This document shows positions 1 to 4,616 of a stretch of DNA of 5,802 nucleotides, piece by piece. The stretch comes from Synergistaceae bacterium (GTDB lineage Bacteria; Synergistota; Synergistia; Synergistales; Aminobacteriaceae), in contig WRNQ01000023.1 of NCBI GenBank assembly GCA_009776565.1, positions 1-5,802 on the forward strand, in the 5' to 3' direction. The translations under genes were made by a program, and so were the position numbers. The notes below the pieces were generated by a model. That model was given only the letters and a program-made list of their open reading frames with translations. It searched no databases and was not told the origin of the DNA. Numbering within the stretch: the stretch's first letter is position 1; each line of letters begins with the position of its first letter.

Positions 1-26
1 TTACAAATTCCTAATATCAAAACATA

Positions 27-137
27 TCATCGAAATAAATTTTGTAAATATCCTTGTAAGATCGGCGGGAGCTCCAGCCCCCACCCTACATCTCATGATA
101 TTTCGTTGAAATGAATTTTATCATTACCCTTGTTAAG
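27..137. repeat. Degenerate direct duplication flanking a GC-rich element
   Basis: Two AT-rich segments, 27-60 and 102-137, align over about 35 bases with roughly 27 identities. Both contain GAAATRAATTTT and end in CCTTG(T)TAAG. The GC-rich palindromic repeat at 63-94 lies between them. The arrangement looks like a duplication of local sequence, possibly tied to arrival of the GC-rich element, but the copies are too diverged to be a fresh target-site duplication. The second copy runs into the fic promoter region. Nothing in the first 200 bases looks coding. Confidence 0.45.
63..94 (-). repeat. GC-rich palindromic dispersed repeat, copy 1
   Basis: This is a GC-rich island in an AT-rich leader. 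It contains GGCGGGAGCTCCAGCC (64-79), a palindrome with one mismatched pair, followed by a C-rich run and CCCTACATCTC. The same 32-33 bp unit recurs at 1350-1382 just after fic, so two direct copies bracket that gene. Read on the minus strand it begins GAGATGTAGGG, matching the TGTAGGGG head of the repeats at 2418, 2503 and 2613. It is probably a small non-coding dispersed repeat. There is no T-run after the stem, so it is not a canonical terminator. Confidence 0.6.
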
Positions 138-183
138 TTAACTTTAATGCGTTATCCTTAACTTAACATAAAGCTAAGTTAAG
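130..183 (+). promoter_or_regulatory. fic promoter with alternating operator-like half-sites
   Basis: Three copies of one motif lie just before fic: GTTAAGTTAA at 132-141, its exact reverse complement TTAACTTAAC at 158-167, and TAAGTTAAG at 175-183. The last copy pairs with CTTAACTTA at 157-165 as a 9-bp inverted repeat around a 9-bp spacer. The first site also contains the perfect palindrome AAGTTAACTT (135-144). A weak promoter, TTGTTA (130-135), 17 bp, TATCCT (153-158), would be overlapped by these sites. They look like operators for a dimeric regulator. The winged-helix-like end of the Fic protein is a natural candidate, which is inference. The half-sites are seen directly; the promoter hexamers are weak. 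Confidence 0.45.
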
Positions 184-211
184 ATTGACGAAATAACAAA
201 GGATGATTTGT

Positions 212-1345
212 ATGAAATTGGAAATGTTTAAAGCCGGGAATTGGAGACAGAGATATCAATACAAAAGCTTTGAGCCAGCTATGGTCAACTATGAATGGAC
301 GTGGGAAGATGCGACTGTATCAGCTTTATTGGAGAAGGCTGCGAGACGCCTTGGAGAGCTGAACGCTTTTTCATTAATAATACCCGATATTGACTTGTTC
401 ATACGGATGCACGTTGCCAAGGAAGCGCAAACCTCAAGCCGTATCGAGGGAACTCAAACTGGGATAGATGAAGTGTTGATGCCTGAAGAGCAAATTCAAC
501 CGGAAAAAAGAAATGACTGGAGGGAGGTACATAATTACATTGAAGCAATAAACGTGGCAATCATAAAATTAGACAAATTGCCGCTCTCAAACCGCTTAAT
601 CAAAGAAACTCACTCATTATTAATGCAAGGGGCAAGAGGAGAAAAAAAAGCGCCTGGCGAGTTTCGGATAAGTCAAAATTGGATTGGCGGGTCGAATTTG
701 ACAGACGCCGCTTTCATCCCGCCTCATCCGGATAGCGTGCCGGATTTGATGGGGGATTTGGAAAGCTTCTGGCATAACGATAATATAGTTACCCCTCGCC
801 TGATTCGAGCTGCAATAAGTCACTACCAATTTGAGACGATACATCCGTTTTTGGATGGAAATGGAAGAATAGGGCGTTTGCTTATCCCTCTTTACCTGAT
901 TGATAACAAGATTTTAGTAAAGCCGTCGCTTTACCTGTCCGATTTTTTTGAACGTAACCGAGCAAGCTATTACGATGCGTTAACCAGGGTGCGCGAATCA
1001 AACGATTTATTGCATTGGATAAAATTTTTTCTGCGAGGCATAGAAGAGACTGCAAAAAAGGGGTGTCTCGTTTTTAGCGAAATTTTAAAATTACGCGCCA
1101 GCGCGGAAGAAAAAATTTTCAAGATGGGAAAACGTTCCGGCAGAGCTAAAATTCTTCTTGAGTATCTATATAGATGTCCTATTATCAATGTATCCGAAGT
1201 TGAGGAATTGCTTTCGATAAGTACTCCGAGCTCGAACGCTTTAATAAAAGAATTTTGTGAAGCGGATATACTGAAGGAAATGACTGGGAGGACTCGGAAG
1301 CGGATTTTTGTTTTTGGTGAGTATTTGAATTTATTTGTCAATTAG
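212..1345 (+). CDS. Fic family protein AMP-transferase, class II, with C-terminal winged helix
   Basis: Predicted 377-residue soluble Fic protein. Fic enzymes usually transfer AMP from ATP to a hydroxyl side chain of a target protein. The core HPFLDGNGRIGR (residues 211-222) has the catalytic His and the phosphate-binding Asn/Arg residues intact. Upstream, S75-SRI-E79-G80 fits the (S/T)xxxE(G/N) inhibitory motif whose Glu blocks the ATP site. Its N-terminal position makes this class II, autoinhibited in cis. The first ~100 residues match the Fic N-terminal domain. The last ~70 look like a winged helix (helical, with VSEVEELLSISTPSSNALIKEF-like spacing), common in this subfamily. I chose the ATG at 212 because AAAGGA (198-203) lies 8 bases upstream; the ATG at 203 would overlap that site. 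Operator-like repeats directly upstream suggest autoregulation. The target is unknown. Family call is firm; activity and target are inferred. Confidence 0.93.
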   Translation: MKLEMFKAGNWRQRYQYKSFEPAMVNYEWTWEDATVSALLEKAARRLGELNAFSLIIPDIDLFIRMHVAKEAQTSSRIEGTQTGIDEVLMPEEQIQPEKRNDWREVHNYIEAINVAIIKLDKLPLSNRLIKETHSLLMQGARGEKKAPGEFRISQNWIGGSNLTDAAFIPPHPDSVPDLMGDLESFWHNDNIVTPRLIRAAISHYQFETIHPFLDGNGRIGRLLIPLYLIDNKILVKPSLYLSDFFERNRASYYDALTRVRESNDLLHWIKFFLRGIEETAKKGCLVFSEILKLRASAEEKIFKMGKRSGRAKILLEYLYRCPIINVSEVEELLSISTPSSNALIKEFCEADILKEMTGRTRKRIFVFGEYLNLFVN

Positions 1346-1349
1346 CGAG

Positions 1350-1382
1350 CGGCGGGAGCTCCCGCCCCCCGCCCTACATCTC
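1350..1382 (-). repeat. GC-rich palindromic dispersed repeat, copy 2
   Basis: This contains a perfect 16-bp palindrome, GGCGGGAGCTCCCGCC (1351-1366), followed by CCCCGCCCTACATCTC. It starts five bases after the fic stop and lies between convergent genes. It is nearly identical to the unit at 63-94, but here the palindrome is intact. A strong hairpin could form in RNA from either strand and might slow polymerase or protect the 3' ends of both transcripts. No T-tract follows on either strand, so I do not call it an intrinsic terminator. Confidence 0.65.
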
Positions 1383-1409
1383 TTGTTACAATAATACGTC
1401 CAAATAGAA

Positions 1410-1730
1410 TTATTCTTCTTCAGAAAATGTTTTTTCCTGATCGCGCTTAGCATGAATAATATGCGTAATGTATACGGTTTGATTGATAATGCGATAGTAC
1501 ATGATGAACGGATTAGCAATCAGCCTGCGGTACCCGGGTTGAAGGAACGGGTATTCATTTTGCGGCAATTCTGCGCCGAGAAAAGGAGTATCTTCTAGCC
1601 GACGCGCCTTTGCTTCCAGCAAGTTGACCATCAAGCGCGCTGCGTCAGGGTTATCCTCCGCGATATACGAGAATATATGTCGGATTTGAGCATTTGCCCG
1701 ACGAGAAAATTCAACTGCGTATTTGCTCAT
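1410..1730 (-). CDS. Type II toxin of the RelE/ParE family
   Basis: 106-residue protein, usual length for RelE/ParE toxins. It has the family layout: an opening strand (KYAVEFS, 3-9), a helical hairpin including the IFSYIAEDNPDAA stretch (19-31), a P-xx-G turn (P49-G52), then the C-terminal sheet with GYRRL (66-70), IMYYRI (76-81) and VYITHIIHAKRD (86-97). The IIHAKRD ending is typical of the ParE branch, whose members poison gyrase, whereas RelE proteins cut mRNA on the ribosome. Sequence alone does not settle which applies. The ATG overlaps the last 20 bases of the antitoxin gene on the same strand, so translation is probably coupled. Its own ribosome site is weak (GTGAGATGATAA), which fits keeping toxin below antitoxin. 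It converges on fic. Confidence 0.88.
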   Translation of the reverse strand: MSKYAVEFSRRANAQIRHIFSYIAEDNPDAARLMVNLLEAKARRLEDTPFLGAELPQNEYPFLQPGYRRLIANPFIMYYRIINQTVYITHIIHAKRDQEKTFSEEE

Positions 1731-2010
1731 TTATCATCTCACGTAAATCAGAAAAAACCTGGTTTGCCGGTATAGCAGGCGCAACGTTTAAGTCACGGTC
1801 AGCCTCCATAAGCTCAACCGTTATTCTCATACGCTCGATCATATCGTTGTACGTTTTGTGACTCATTACAACAAGATCACTTTCACCGTTGCGCGTTATC
1901 AGTATTGGTTCGTCCATCTTGTGGCACATTGATGAAAAAGCGTTATAGTCGCTGCGTATTATTGATGACGGTTTAGCTGTCAAAGCCTTTGGGCTGATGA
2001 ATGCATTCAT
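1711..2010 (-). CDS. Phd/YefM family antitoxin
   Basis: 99-residue antitoxin, first gene of the toxin-antitoxin pair. The N-terminal half has the Phd/YefM DNA-binding and dimer fold: SIIRSDYNAFSSMCHKMDE (16-34), then the signature PILITRNGESDLVVMS (35-50) and a Tyr-containing helix (HKTYNDMIERM). The C-terminal third (about 60-99) is charged and should be the flexible segment that wraps and neutralises the toxin. I chose the ATG at 2010 over the one at 2025 because GAGGTG (2016-2021, complement) sits 5 bases before it and the upstream ATG would precede this site. The family normally represses its own promoter together with the toxin; suitable palindromes lie directly upstream. The pair may stabilise this region or act in phage defence, which is inference. 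Confidence 0.88.
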   Translation of the reverse strand: MNAFISPKALTAKPSSIIRSDYNAFSSMCHKMDEPILITRNGESDLVVMSHKTYNDMIERMRITVELMEADRDLNVAPAIPANQVFSDLREMINEQIRS

Positions 2011-2023
2011 GTTTTCACCTCGC

Positions 2024-2060
2024 ATGGTATTTTGTTGATATTATTATACCATACTGTATG
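2024..2060 (-). promoter_or_regulatory. Toxin-antitoxin promoter and operator palindromes
   Basis: On the minus strand a consensus TATAAT (2043-2048) is preceded by TGG, making an extended -10 (TGnTATAAT). No good -35 is visible, consistent with an extended -10 promoter. The -10 is embedded in inverted repeats: ATGGTAT (2024-2030) with ATACCAT (2046-2052), a perfect 7-bp pair, and CATAC-T-GTATG (2050-2060), a 5-bp palindrome overlapping the first. Repeated GTAT/ATAC half-sites across the start region are what a cooperatively binding Phd/YefM-toxin complex would use. The repeats are seen; binding is inferred. Confidence 0.6.
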
Positions 2061-2121
2061 AAAATCGGATTCGAAATATTTGCCGGTTATTTTACAACCC
2101 AATACCCGCCTCCTTTTTTGC

Positions 2122-2390
2122 TTATTTCAAAGTTGCGCGAAATCTGGAATTCAACCCAAACAACGCCCCAAACGCCAAAGAAAACAATATTCCCGCGTCG
2201 GCGCTACAGCCTCCGCCGCCGCTGTCGTCTATAGTGAACCGCGCTTCAAGAGTTTGGTGACTGTATTCGTCGGCGTGAAAGCAGTACACAGTCTCATCGT
2301 GTACTTTTACCCCGTTTGCATACCATCCGTCGAATGAGTAGCCTGAGTTTGGAATTGTCCCGTTTGTAGGGTTTGCCGGAACGGTCCCGC
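2122..2390 (-). pseudogene. C-terminal remnant of a secreted repeat protein with a sorting-type tail
   Basis: On the minus strand about 88 codons read as the end of an exported surface protein, stopping at TAA (2122-2124). The part from about 2390 (GTVPANPTNGTIPNSG, then YSFDGWYANG, then LEARFTI) matches the InlB B-repeat / Listeria-Bacteroides repeat pattern, in which GYxFdGWY and a closing LxArF are conserved. After it comes DDSGGGGCSADAG, a hydrophobic stretch and Arg residues (NSRFR). That Gly-rich-Cys plus membrane helix plus basic end resembles the Synergist-CTERM sorting signal from memory. No start codon with a ribosome site exists. The frame continues upstream only into GC-rich repeat sequence around 2391-2440, and no other part of the protein is found. 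It looks like a gene truncated by deletion or repeat expansion. Confidence 0.6.
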
Positions 2391-2440
2391 AGGGGCGTGT
2401 GACGGCCCCTGAACGTTGTAGGGGAGGCAACCTGCCTCCC
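2391..2440 (+). repeat. TGTAGGGG-type GC-rich repeat with two hairpins
   Basis: Two adjacent inverted repeats lie here: AGGGGC (2391-2396) with GCCCCT (2405-2410), and GGGAGGCA (2422-2429) with TGCCTCCC (2433-2440) around a 3-base loop. The second is headed by TTGTAGGGG, the same lead-in as the units at 2503 and 2613 and, on the other strand, at 63-94 and 1350-1382. The repeat directly abuts the broken end of the surface-protein remnant. It is not followed by T residues, so it is unlikely to be an intrinsic terminator. Confidence 0.5.
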
Positions 2441-2490
2441 GTGTAAAATAACCATAATTCCTGAGTCTGATGTTATAAACCCTGACCGTT

Positions 2491-2618
2491 GCTATATAGA
2501 ACTGTAGGGGCGTTTCGCGCTCACGCCCTATGATGTGTGTTGGACAACTGCCATAACGGTCCCGTTAGGGGCCGCCCGTTTTAATAAAACCCAGATTAGC
2601 GCTACATAGAACTGTAGG
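2491..2618 (+). repeat. Pair of direct repeats 110 bp apart
   Basis: GCTAYATAGAACTGTAGG occurs at 2491-2508 and 2601-2618 with 17 of 18 bases identical. Weaker similarity extends about 16 bases upstream of each copy (ATAAACCC followed by GA). The first copy continues into an inverted repeat, GGGCGT (2508-2513) with ACGCCC (2523-2528). A further shared block, AACGGTCCCG plus AGGGGC, occurs at 2380-2396 and 2555-2572. The stretch therefore looks like a decayed array of related GC-rich elements rather than unique sequence. Confidence 0.5.
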
Positions 2619-2872
2619 CGCATCCCTTGCCTGCATTCCCAGGGCTATTTTTCATAGTATATAGGTAACGCCCCGGCGAGGTCTTACAGGATTAAGGCAA
2701 TCTCATACCTCCGGCGGCGCCGGAGATTATTGATATCGCGTGCTTTCAGCCCCGCTTCAGGACGATTTTTGTCATAACTGCTATTTCTTTTTCTTTCTTT
2801 GTCTTAACTAAATTATTTCCAAATTGCAATACAAATAAACCCGTATAAATGTTAAAATTAGTTATCAATTAT

Positions 2873-2901
2873 GTGACATATCAATATTATGTAGTTACTA
2901 T
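2873..2901 (+). promoter_or_regulatory. Candidate promoter of the Mrp/Mbh-like operon
   Basis: GTGACA (2873-2878) and TACTAT (2896-2901) are separated by exactly 17 bases and would start transcription near 2908, leaving a leader of about 25 bases with the ribosome site GGGAGGA (2920-2926). The -35 matches the sigma-70 consensus at 5 of 6 positions and the -10 at 4 of 6. An imperfect direct repeat, TATCAATTATGT (2863-2874) and TATCAATATTATGT (2879-2892), overlaps it with a 16-base period and could be a regulator site. TATAAA at 2844-2849 is another possible -10 but lacks a well-spaced -35. Confidence 0.35.
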
Positions 2902-2932
2902 GATGTGCCAATATAGAGAGGGAGGAATTTTA

Positions 2933-3427
2933 TTGACTGTATTTGTGCTGACTTTTCTAACGTTTCTATTGCTTTCTTTTGATGGCGGTTTTGCTATCCA
3001 ATCGGTGGTCATAGGGATCGTTTTTGCTTTTCTTTTAACGATAATAACCGCTTCAATAGAACGCAAATTCCCCGCTTCACGTTTTTCGGGTCTCGGGAAA
3101 TCCGGACTCGTTAAGTGGATTGGGATAGTGAGATATATTTTCGGACCATTTGCGGTAGGGCTTTACCAAGCCAACGTTGACGTAGCGAAGAGAATTATAT
3201 TTGGTAATATCAATCCCGGTATCATCAAGTTCCATCCCAAGCTTCGCACGGAAGAAGGCAGAACTTTCCTTGCGGATTCAATAACTTTAACACCCGGGAC
3301 ACTAACAGTTGACATTGATGAAGAAGGATATTTTTACATCCATTGGATCAATGTTGAGAGCATGACTCCAAATGAGGAGCAAATTTGCGGTCCGTTTGCA
3401 AAGTGGGCAAGGAGGCTTTTTGGATGA
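2933..3427 (+). CDS. mnhE: Mrp/Mbh-type antiporter subunit E (MnhE/MbhA-like)
   Basis: 164-residue inner-membrane subunit of a multisubunit cation/H+ antiporter module. Two hydrophobic segments lie within residues 1-42 and a third near 56-75. A soluble C-terminal domain follows with the family hallmark ITLTPGTLTVDI (117-128), preceded by LADS and followed by an IHW motif. I set the start at TTG 2933 because GGGAGGA (2920-2926) lies 6 bases before it. This gives the normal family length of about 160 residues and begins directly with a membrane helix. The in-frame ATG at 2849 would add 28 residues unlike the family and lacks a ribosome site. It is first in the operon, and its TGA overlaps the mnhF ATG as ATGA. 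Confidence 0.9.
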   Translation: MTVFVLTFLTFLLLSFDGGFAIQSVVIGIVFAFLLTIITASIERKFPASRFSGLGKSGLVKWIGIVRYIFGPFAVGLYQANVDVAKRIIFGNINPGIIKFHPKLRTEEGRTFLADSITLTPGTLTVDIDEEGYFYIHWINVESMTPNEEQICGPFAKWARRLFG

Positions 3428-3690
3428 GTTTATCTCTTTATGTGCTTACAGGAGGGGCGATAATTCTGGTTATCCTGGCGTTGCTTTCCGCTGGGAGATT
3501 GTTTTTGGGGCCAACTGTCGCTGATAGACTAGTCGCTCTGGATACGATAAATACATTTGTGGTTGTGATCATGATCCTATTGGCCGCAATAACTGATTCA
3601 ATTGTAATGGTAGACGTGGCAATTGTTTACGGTGCGCTTTCGTTTGTCGGAACACTGTTCTTTGCGCGTTTCATGGAGGGGGGAATATAG
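3424..3690 (+). CDS. mnhF: Mrp/Mbh-type antiporter subunit F (MnhF/MbhB-like)
   Basis: 88-residue, almost wholly hydrophobic protein with three predicted membrane helices. The family motif GPTVADRLVALD (29-40) is intact, with Asp34 and Asp40. A second polar patch (VMVDVAIVYGALSFVGT) starts the third helix, matching the usual DvaiiyallsFvgT pattern. MrpF/MbhB subunits are essential small parts of the Mrp membrane arm and lie next to MrpG and the MrpA C-terminal region in known structures. The ATG at 3424 is preceded by AAGGAGG (3409-3415) at 8 bases. The stop is one base before the next gene's start codon, so coupling to mnhG is likely. Confidence 0.92.
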   Translation: MSLSLYVLTGGAIILVILALLSAGRLFLGPTVADRLVALDTINTFVVVIMILLAAITDSIVMVDVAIVYGALSFVGTLFFARFMEGGI

Positions 3691-3691
3691 C

Positions 3692-4093
3692 TTGATAGAA
3701 GCATTATTAGTCTTGATAGTCCTTTGTGTAGGGCTTCTTTCCAGTAGTTTGGGCGCTTGTTCGCTGTATCGGTTCCCTGATGTATATACCAGGCTTCATG
3801 GAGCTACCAAATGTACTACATTCGGCGCGATTTTCGCGGGCTTCTCGGTTTTTCTTTATGCGCTTATCAGATTTATCGTAACCGGGGAGTGGCGTTTTAT
3901 AGTGCTCATAATTCACGGTATTTTTGCAATAATTGTTCTTCTTATAACTAATGCAACCGGTTCGCACGCAATTGCGCGAGCGGCGTGGCGCAGCGGGATA
4001 CGTCCGGAGCCATGCGCCATTGACGCGCTTGAAGAGAAAGAACGCGAAATTATTTTAGAATCAAAAGCTGCGGCAAAGGAGGCGTTGATATGA
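3692..4093 (+). CDS. mnhG: Mrp/Mbh-type antiporter subunit G (MnhG/MbhC-like)
   Basis: 133-residue membrane protein with three predicted helices. The signature YRFPDVYTRLHGATKCTTFG (26-45) is characteristic of MnhG/PhaG proteins. After the third helix a charged tail of about 40 residues begins SHAIARAAWRSGIRPEP and ends in a Glu/Lys/Ala-rich helix. Short MrpG proteins lack this tail, whereas Mbh-type MbhC homologues often carry a similar one. The start is TTG at 3692: GGAGGGGGG (3675-3683) lies 8 bases before it and the protein then opens with the first helix. An in-frame ATG at 3623 lies inside mnhF and adds non-family sequence. The stop overlaps the next ATG as ATGA. Confidence 0.92.
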   Translation: MIEALLVLIVLCVGLLSSSLGACSLYRFPDVYTRLHGATKCTTFGAIFAGFSVFLYALIRFIVTGEWRFIVLIIHGIFAIIVLLITNATGSHAIARAAWRSGIRPEPCAIDALEEKEREIILESKAAAKEALI

Positions 4094-4347
4094 ATTTAGC
4101 GCACTCAGTGCTTCTTTTATTGATATTTTTATTCGCAGTATTGGCGTTATGGTTCCGCAACTTATATCACAGTATTATGGCGATGGCAGCGTTCAGCCTG
4201 CTGTTAGCGTTAGAATTCTATCTTTTGCAGGCGCCTGACGTTGCAATTGCGGAAGCAGGGATAGGCGCCGGGCTTTCAACCGTGATTGCCTTGATTGCTC
4301 TCTCAGCTTGCCGTAAAAAGACAACAAATAAGGAGGAACAGCGATGA
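4090..4347 (+). CDS. mbhD: MbhD/DUF4040 domain subunit (MrpA C-terminal-like, part 1)
   Basis: 85-residue membrane protein with about three helices, equivalent to the MbhD domain that in classical Mrp systems is fused inside the large MrpA subunit. The diagnostic stretch is QAPDVAIAEAGIGAGLSTV (47-65), holding Asp50 and Glu55; another in-membrane acid, Glu42, lies one helix turn earlier. In Mrp/Mbh complexes this part is thought to help form the cation path next to subunits F, G and MbhE. AAAGGAGG (4075-4082) precedes the ATG by 7 bases, and both ends overlap neighbours as ATGA. The free-standing form points to an Mbh/Mbx-like rather than a classical Mrp operon. Confidence 0.88.
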   Translation: MNLAHSVLLLLIFLFAVLALWFRNLYHSIMAMAAFSLLLALEFYLLQAPDVAIAEAGIGAGLSTVIALIALSACRKKTTNKEEQR

Positions 4348-4616
4348 AGAAAAGCATATTTTTAGCCTCTGCAGTAATAATAGGCGGTTTGCTTTGCGGA
4401 ATTTTTACCATGACGCATCAATTCGGTGATCCCGGGAAAGTAGTGATGGATGATTATTTTATAGATAGCGCGTTAAAAGACAGATCCGCACAAAATATAG
4501 TGACATCGCTCGTTTTTGATTATCGAGGTTTTGACACGTTGGGAGAAGCGTCAGTCCTCTTTACGGCGGTTTGTTCGATAAGCGCCTTGTTCAGAGAAGG
4601 GAGGAGGAAATCATGA
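4344..4616 (+). CDS. mbhE: MbhE-like subunit (MrpA C-terminal-like, part 2)
   Basis: 90-residue protein with an N-terminal membrane helix (about 4-23), an extracytoplasmic loop and a second helix. The conserved block at 51-72 contains FDYRGFDTLGEASVL, the counterpart of the NxVNxILvDFRgfDTlGEitVL block at the end of MrpA. The Arg, Asp and Glu of the RGFDTLGE core are present. The short basic end (REGRRKS) should be cytoplasmic. AAGGAGG (4330-4336) is 7 bases before the ATG. ATGA overlaps join it to mbhD and mnhB. With mbhD it supplies, as two proteins, what MrpA carries as a C-terminal extension. Confidence 0.87.
   Translation: MKKSIFLASAVIIGGLLCGIFTMTHQFGDPGKVVMDDYFIDSALKDRSAQNIVTSLVFDYRGFDTLGEASVLFTAVCSISALFREGRRKS

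Larger units (their letters stand above)
2431..2932. other. Non-coding stretch: repeat cluster, then AT-rich leader of the antiporter operon
   Basis: About 500 bases without a supportable gene on either strand. The first half (to about 2640) holds GC-rich repeats. A clean hairpin, CTCCGGC (2709-2715) and GCCGGAG (2719-2725) with loop GGC, follows. It is not followed by a T-run. From about 2760 the composition turns AT-rich with a pyrimidine-rich tract (2781-2800), leading to the promoter and ribosome site of mnhE. I see no tRNA, no riboswitch I recognise and no CRISPR-like regular array. Confidence 0.6.

Noticed and set aside
970..1341. Minus-strand open frame inside fic
   Set aside because: Antisense to an intact, clearly recognisable Fic coding region; no ribosome site and no known motif.
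1351..1366. Intrinsic terminator between fic and the toxin
   Set aside because: The palindrome is strong, but neither strand has a T-tract after the stem, and the same unit occurs before fic where no terminator is needed for the visible genes.
63..1382. Insertion sequence carrying fic
   Set aside because: No transposase, no inverted terminal repeats and no short target duplication; only two direct GC-rich repeat copies bracket the gene.
1331..1519. Minus-strand frame between fic and the toxin
   Set aside because: Overlaps the toxin in another frame and includes translated palindromic repeat; no supporting features.
2001..2337. Two overlapping plus-strand open frames across the antitoxin promoter and surface-protein remnant
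   Set aside because: Compositionally odd, Arg/Pro-rich or low-complexity translations with no ribosome sites and no family resemblance. The minus strand of the same stretch carries recognisable motifs.
2380..2640. Possible CRISPR array
   Set aside because: Repeat copies are few, unequal in length and spacing, and diverged; no regular 25-40 bp repeat with uniform spacers and no cas genes.
2709..2725. Intrinsic terminator from the CTCCGGC/GCCGGAG hairpin
   Set aside because: Good 7-bp stem, but followed by ATTATTGATATC rather than a T-run, and no intact gene ends just before it.
2849..2932. Upstream ATG extension of mnhE
   Set aside because: Adds 28 residues without family similarity, has no ribosome site, and covers the likely promoter. 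The TTG at 2933 has a strong GGGAGGA site.
3707..3967. Minus-strand frame inside mnhG, and similar ones inside mbhD (4193-4411) and mnhB/mnhC (4868-5143)
   Set aside because: Antisense shadows of conserved membrane subunits; no independent evidence.
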